This document shows positions 59,091 to 64,000 of a stretch of 64,000 bases of DNA, piece by piece. Position 1 is the stretch's first letter; the number at the start of each line of letters is the position of its first letter. The DNA comes from Branchiostoma belcheri (lineage: Eukaryota > Chordata > Leptocardii > Amphioxiformes > Branchiostomatidae). The DNA lies in NCBI RefSeq assembly GCF_001625305.1, contig NW_017802491.1, positions 14,977 through 78,976 of the forward strand, read 5' to 3'. The notes under the pieces were generated by a model. The model saw only the letters and a program-made list of their open reading frames with translations, ran no database searches and was not told the DNA's origin. The position numbers and the translations under genes were made by a program.

Positions 59091-60236
59091 ACATTGTTAC
59101 ACTTGCCACTATCTACACTTGCTGTTATACTTGTTTCTAGTTTTATATGTCGACCAGAACCACATTGCATGAGACTACTGACAACACCAGATACGCGTAC
59201 GATATCAACCTGTCTAGAAACATCCCCTGTGCTAAGGTTTGACGGACAGCACAATGCAAGAAGAGGCTCTACAGCTGGACTCCTGACAAATCCTATGAAC
59301 TTAGAATATGTTTTGCTAGAAATCCTCCCAAGCCCCCCCCCCCGTGTACACTATATGACATCCAGTAGATTTCTAGCGGGGACCAATCATAGGGCTGCTG
59401 ACGCGTCACCGACTAGCGGCTATTAGCACCTTGTTTCATGTAAATGCCATGAACTCAACCAGAGCGCGTATATTGTTTCTTGTTTACATCAGTACTAGTA
59501 CTAGTACTAGTACTTCCACAATCACTTAGTAAAGTCATACCTTAGTAAAATCTACTTTGATGAACGAATCAAAACGGGACTGTAGACATTAAGTTTTACA
59601 CATTCAAATGTGGCTGCACTAGCGCTAATGGAGCGACCACTATGTACGGCAAGGAACGGATCTTAACGAAGCCGAGATTTGTGAACCAAACCCAACCCAT
59701 CGAAGACGGGCCGCCAAACATAAAAATGGAGGGAAATGACAGACAACAAGCCAACAAAGACAACATCACCAGACCAACAAACTTGGAAAACACCACTTCA
59801 AGCGCTAACGTTGTAAGAACTGTGGAACCTCAAACTAGTATGTTTGCGTCAGCGGAAAGGCTGTCGAAGTAACCACTACATGAAAAACTGCGGCGAAAAA
59901 GTAACATGGGTTCGTCCCAAATCTAGACGCAAGTGAGCTACAAAAGAAATAGATTCTATGCAACTTGCTTGTTGCTGTCAACTTACCCGTTAAAGATTGA
60001 ACCGATACATCTACGTACTATAACTTGCCCGGCCAAAGACGACTACATTACTGTTACTCTTTATTTTGTGTTGTATAATGTATATGCGTTACATTATCTA
60101 TCTTTGTCATTTCTGTGAATTCCTTAAAACATCTACTGTTAGTTTGTGTAACATTACGTAGTGCTACAATCTGCGTAAAAAAGTGAGCTTCATTACGTGT
60201 TATCTGCTAAGTCGTGTTGGTATTGAAAACTGTTTT

Positions 60237-60645
60237 TGTAAGGGGTTGAAAATGACACTTTTTATGTATAATGCTTTTGTGGCCAGTGTGATAATCTGGT
60301 TATGCTAATTCGAGGCTTTGATGATAGGAACATCAAGGACATGTGGGATAGGTGCGAAATGTTGTGTTGTTCCCTTGCCAGACGACTGTCTGTTGTTCAA
60401 TCTGTGTTCAGCCTGTGGTTTGACAATAAAAGCTGGGAGTTCTGTGGGTTGAGAGAACAGTCTGAAAGACAGTCTGAGACAGAGAGAGCTCGAGAGAAGG
60501 TTACAGAAAAGACTGTCCCAGCCCACGTCTCCCGTGCGCGTGTGACGGCCATGCCTGTGTCCTGCGTGTGTTCTTGCTAGCCCTGTAGTTAGTTCCCCGT
60601 GCAGCATCCACTTAAAAGAACCTGGTGAATTCCACCTCGGTTACA
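60237..60645 (+). repeat. 5' LTR
   Basis: Left LTR of the element above, with TGTAA...TTACA ends. It differs from the right LTR by, for example, CCACTTAAAAGAACC in place of CCGAAAAGAAC near its end. The high similarity suggests a recent insertion. Confidence 0.85.
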
Positions 60646-62388
60646 TTTGGCGTTGTCGGCAGGATGCTGTTTAAACCACCATCTAGGGGGACGCTGCAGG
60701 GCAGAGCCACGCCAGGACCAGGAGGGCCAGAGCCGCGCACGGGAGGGCAGGACCGACACTAGAGACAAGCGGACCTGGGCAGGCAGATTGTGAGACCAAG
60801 ACGCAGGAGTGAGGACTGGAGGCAGGAGTCTGATGACGTGCGGAGTGAGAGGAGTGCAGGGCCGGGAGAGCCAAGACCACGAGGCGTCAGGGCCGTGACC
60901 TGGAGACCCGGGCGGCCAGCCGGACTGCAGAACCAGAGAAGTCGGCCGAAAGAGTGTGCCTGTGTAATGCGGTGGGTGTGAAAACTTCATGCGCACAATG
61001 TCAGACCGTCCGAAGTTTAGTTTTGTTGGCTCAGAGTTAGTTGAGGTTGTTAGATTTGATGGATTCTTGTTTCTTCTTGTCAGGATTCTTATTATGTCGG
61101 TTTTAGGTAGGAAGAAAATCTGTTATGGGTACGTAATCTCCGGGGAAACCCAGACTTCGGGGGTTGGGCTACGGTCCTTCAGGAGATTGTGTCGCCCGGG
61201 ATTGGAAGTCTTTTTTCGTGTTTTTATGCAGATGTTAAGTAACGTTATTCGATAGTTGGTTTAGAAGTGGGTTATCTGGACTTTTTCTGGACTTCTGAGG
61301 TTTTGTATCCAAAGTTTGAACAGGGGTGTCCTGTATAGTCAGGAGTTGTTAGTATGTCCAGGATTTTGAATATCTAAAAGTTGGCAGTTTGGCCAGTTGA
61401 ATATTTATTAGTTATCATTGTGTCCAAATTTGTTGTCTTTGTTTGTTGTATTTGGCTGTTGTCTTTGAAAACAAATGTTTATCACCTGGAGAGCATTGAT
61501 TTGTATAAGAGGATTGAAATGTTTCCATTGAATCAATTAGTAGAGTAGGCTGTGACACTGACAGTGTGAGGAGCTCTATTCAGACTGCTGTGGTTGAGCT
61601 GGGAGAAGTCAGGATCCACGTGCTCCTAGGGTAGGATGTGTATTGAGCGAGCCTCGGTCCGTCGGCCTAGTTTACAGAGATTTGTAAGGAAAGCATTATA
61701 GCCTTTTGTTTCTATGAGAGTTTATTTGTCACTGTTTAGTTTAGTTACTGAGTTTTAATAGACAGATGTGGACGGTCAGTTGTTTGTGCGTGCGTGTGTT
61801 GACCCTTTTCCATGGCTGATCCCTGCACCCCACACGACAAGGACGTGGGCCGAACCAGTCAGATTCCTAATCGGATCCCTGAACCAGCGGACCGACACGC
61901 CGAGGGAACTTCTGAAGGAAGACGGTGACCAGCAGGAGACGTGGGGAGGGCGTCCGTGGCGGTGCAACCAATGGAAGGTGAAGGGACAACGCAACACGGG
62001 GACCTGTGATGTGAAGTTTGTGATTTGCTGACTCCGCAGTGGAGGACCTGCGAGCGGTGCTGAGGCCGTGTGACGTGAGACGACGCCCTGGTCCAGGAAG
62101 GAAGGGGTCTTGATGTGTAGCTAATGATGTGTTGATATATATATAAAACCGATCTACAGACTCTTGAAAAACTCATGTACTTTTAAGCTTGACAAATTTG
62201 ATCTATTCTACGGAACAATATCCTTCATTCCTATGTGTAGATGAATTGCAATTGTTTATCATGTGTATTGCTTGCATCCTGTTTTATTATGTATTTCTAT
62301 GTATCTTTGCTGTATTTATATTTGTTGTTTTATGAAAAGAAAAACGTTGTACGCTCGCCGGGACGGCTCGCATTTTAATAGGGGTGGA

Positions 62389-62793
62389 TGTAAGGGGTTG
62401 AAAATGACACTTTTTATGTATAATGCTTTTGTGGCCAGTGTGATAATCTGGTTATGCTAATTCGAGGCTTTGATGATAGGAACATCAAGGACATGTGGGA
62501 TAGGTGCGAAATGTTGTGTTGTTCCCTTGCCAGACGACTGTCTGTTGTTCAATCTGTGTTCAGTCTGTGGTTTGACAATAAAAGCTGGGAGTTCTGTGGG
62601 TTGAGAGAACAGTCTGAAAGACAGTCTGAGACAGAGAGAGCTCGAGAGAAGGTTACAGAAAAGACTGTCCCAGCCCACGTCTCCCGTGCGCGTGTGACGG
62701 CCATGCCTGTGTCCTGCGTGTGTTCTTGCTAGCCCTGTAGTTAGTCTCCCGTGCAGCATCCGAAAAGAACTGGTGAATTCCACCTCGGTTACA
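62389..62793 (+). repeat. 3' LTR
   Basis: Right LTR, preceded by a purine-rich tract and followed by the TTTT target copy. Confidence 0.85.
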
Positions 62794-63149
62794 TTTTATT
62801 CCGCCGTTCTTCTACAAACAGCCAGCAGAATTATGAAGATACTCGTTCTCAATACACATGCTGCAAACTAAAGTAATGGCAGACCTACGAAAATTCTGTT
62901 TGTAATGTATAAGCGCTTGATGTCGACGTACAATGGGTGTGAAATACATGTTTTCGCCCATCGTGTGCCATAATTGGCTACTTTACAAGTGAAAGAACCG
63001 CGTCCGTGGGCCTTGATAAATTATTCAAATTATTCAGCAGCCCTCTGATTGGTCCCCGCTAGAAATTTACTGGATGTCATTCAGTGACGAGCGCCCCCCC
63101 CCCTCATCCTAGGAGAAACAGAAGTGCCAGTGGTCGACTGTGCAACTTA

Positions 63150-63885
63150 GCTGGGTTTTAAGGTACATTCCAACCTTGGATGGGACTGTCAGATCACACA
63201 TGTAACTAGGAAGGCATCCAGGCGCCTACACTTCCTCCGCCTTCTGGCCAAGGGCGGCATGCCTCCTGAAGACCTGGTCACTGTGTACAGGATCCTTGTA
63301 TGGCCGGTATTAGAATATGCAAATGTTGTATATGTGGGGTGTACTGAGTCACAAAGAAAGACTCTCGAGGCTGTACAAAATCGAGCCATGAAAATCGTAA
63401 ACAAAAACAACATCAGCCCGACGTCTGTACCGCTGGTTCTGCCCACACTTCAGTTACGGCGGGAGGAAGCAGCGAGAACTCTACTTACCCAGATGCGGGC
63501 AAGCCACCCCCTGCACTACATGGTCACCAGTGACAGGAGGGAAGAAACTAAAAAGGACGTTATAACCACCTTTCACTGCCTAAATGCCGAAATAAGAGTC
63601 TGAAACGATCGTTCTTATACCAATAAATACTACTGTATAAGGAATCTCTCAAATGAATCCACCCGTATTTTGAAAATGTGTAATATGATGTATATCTACA
63701 ATGTATAATGTATTATTTCAATGCTATTATTTTAAAATTGGAAATTTGTAAATGATGTCAATGTAAAGAAATGGTTTTTAAGGTTTTTAATGGTCTGTGT
63801 AATTCGAAAATGTTTTTTTGGAAATTAGCGCTAGATTGTCGGAAATCTGTGAAATGCTAATAAAGCTTTCTTATGTTTAAAAAAA
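63150..63885 (+). pseudogene. LINE reverse transcriptase thumb, C-terminus and 3' UTR
   Basis: The frame reads ITHVTRKASRRLHFLRLLAK, GGMPPEDLVTVYRILVWPVL, EYANVVYVGCTESQRKTLEA and VQNRAMKIV, and ends with TFHCLNAEIRV and a stop at 63601-63603. This is the usual end of CR1-like LINE polymerases. Two AATAAA-type signals (63622 and 63858) and an A-run near 63880 mark the 3' end. The part from about 63259 is open; further upstream the frame is damaged. The catalytic centre is missing, so the copy is inactive. Confidence 0.8.
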
Positions 63886-64000
63886 CTGTGAAGAAGGCAA
63901 AAGTGTGTGTATGGAAGACAAAAGTCAGTGTAGGAATGACAAAAGTCAATGTAGGGAAGACAAAAGTTACCTGTGGAAAAGAAAAAAGTCAGTGTAGGAA
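63886..64000. repeat. 20-bp tandem repeat running off the window
   Basis: About five units of GACAAAAGTCAGTGTAGGAA with variants. The array continues past the right edge, so its true length is unknown. Confidence 0.85.

Larger units (their letters stand above)
60237..62793 (+). mobile_element. non-autonomous LTR retrotransposon
   Basis: Two direct LTRs, 60237-60645 (409 bp) and 62389-62793 (405 bp), start TGTAA and end TTACA, and differ only by a few substitutions and small indels. Outside is a TTTT duplication (60233-60236 and 62794-62797). Two bases after the left LTR comes a primer-binding-site-like TGGCGTTGTCGGCAGGAT, and just before the right LTR is a purine-rich AATAGGGGTGGATG. Each LTR has AATAAA (near 60426 and 62578). 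The 1.74-kb interior has no Gag, protease, RT or integrase frame, so it must be mobilised by a relative. The 92-residue frame repeated in both LTRs is incidental. Confidence 0.85.
59351..63084. mobile_element. segment bounded by inverted repeats, inside a LINE
   Basis: GACATCCAGTAGATTTCTAG and CGGGGACCAATCATAGGGCT (59357-59397) are inverted near 63035-63084 (AGCCCTCTGATTGGTCCCCG, CTAGAAATTTACTGGATGTC); the arms of about 50 bp are roughly 86% alike, with a C-run beyond each. This suggests the ends, or subterminal parts, of a DNA transposon that landed in the LINE. The exact termini and a target duplication were not found. Frames at 59642-59872 and 59094-59426 are not recognised. Confidence 0.5.

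Noticed and set aside
60302..60580. Conserved 92-residue protein repeated at 62454-62732
   Set aside because: The frame is identical in both places only because it lies in the two LTRs of one element.

Overview
The window is eukaryotic genomic DNA from an invertebrate animal. It is AT-rich, has multi-exon genes with GT-AG introns, carries many transposable elements, and has three runs of N (12917-13139, 25712-25731, 45942-45961). The gene content (leucine-rich-repeat receptors in tandem, an OTU gene, a THAP exon) and the repeats (tRNA-headed SINEs, 3' ends of CR1/L2-like LINEs, TTAA-flanked MITEs, foldback elements) fit a cephalochordate such as amphioxus (Branchiostoma). That species guess is an inference; no marker gene proves it.

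Main locus (about 12.3-36.9 kb, minus strand): three tandem units of one receptor family. Its architecture is signal peptide, LRRNT cap, about 17 LRRs, LRRCT cap, Ser/Thr-rich stalk, fibronectin type III domain, one membrane helix and a tyrosine-rich tail. Unit A (12307-17557) is open from start to stop but lacks the splice donor after its LRRCT exon. It reads into a stop with AATAAA directly behind it, so it should encode a secreted LRR protein of about 513 residues. Unit B (20562-27881) has all 11 exons (about 875 residues) but carries a 1-bp frameshift in exon 3, an exon that could be skipped in frame. Unit C (31768 to about 36898) keeps the 3' half almost identical to B, but lacks the signal exon and nearly all of the large LRR exon, and carries further lesions. 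B and C serve as empty-site controls for several transposon insertions.

Left flank (0-12.3 kb): a three-exon plus-strand gene model for a small type II membrane-like protein (879-4054), a tRNA-derived SINE, a piggyBac-like MITE, a pair of about 650-bp TIR repeats and a decayed LINE 3' end.

Right flank (36.9-64 kb): a local duplication with a minisatellite-expanded candidate exon, a 163-bp tandem repeat, a 2.3-kb foldback element, three minus-strand exons of an OTU-domain gene (42112-44213), oppositely oriented minisatellites, a SINE split by a foldback MITE, a Ty3/Gypsy-like C-terminal fragment, a foldback array of hairpins with GATA sites, a THAP zinc-finger exon that has lost its first cysteine pair, and a 4.3-kb satellite of 26-bp units. 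The end of the window holds a nested set: a LINE interrupted by a sequence with inverted repeats, which contains a 2.56-kb non-autonomous LTR retrotransposon.

The strongest candidate for new biology is the receptor array: a secreted LRR paralogue, a full-length receptor and a half-copy with a near-identical effector end sit side by side.
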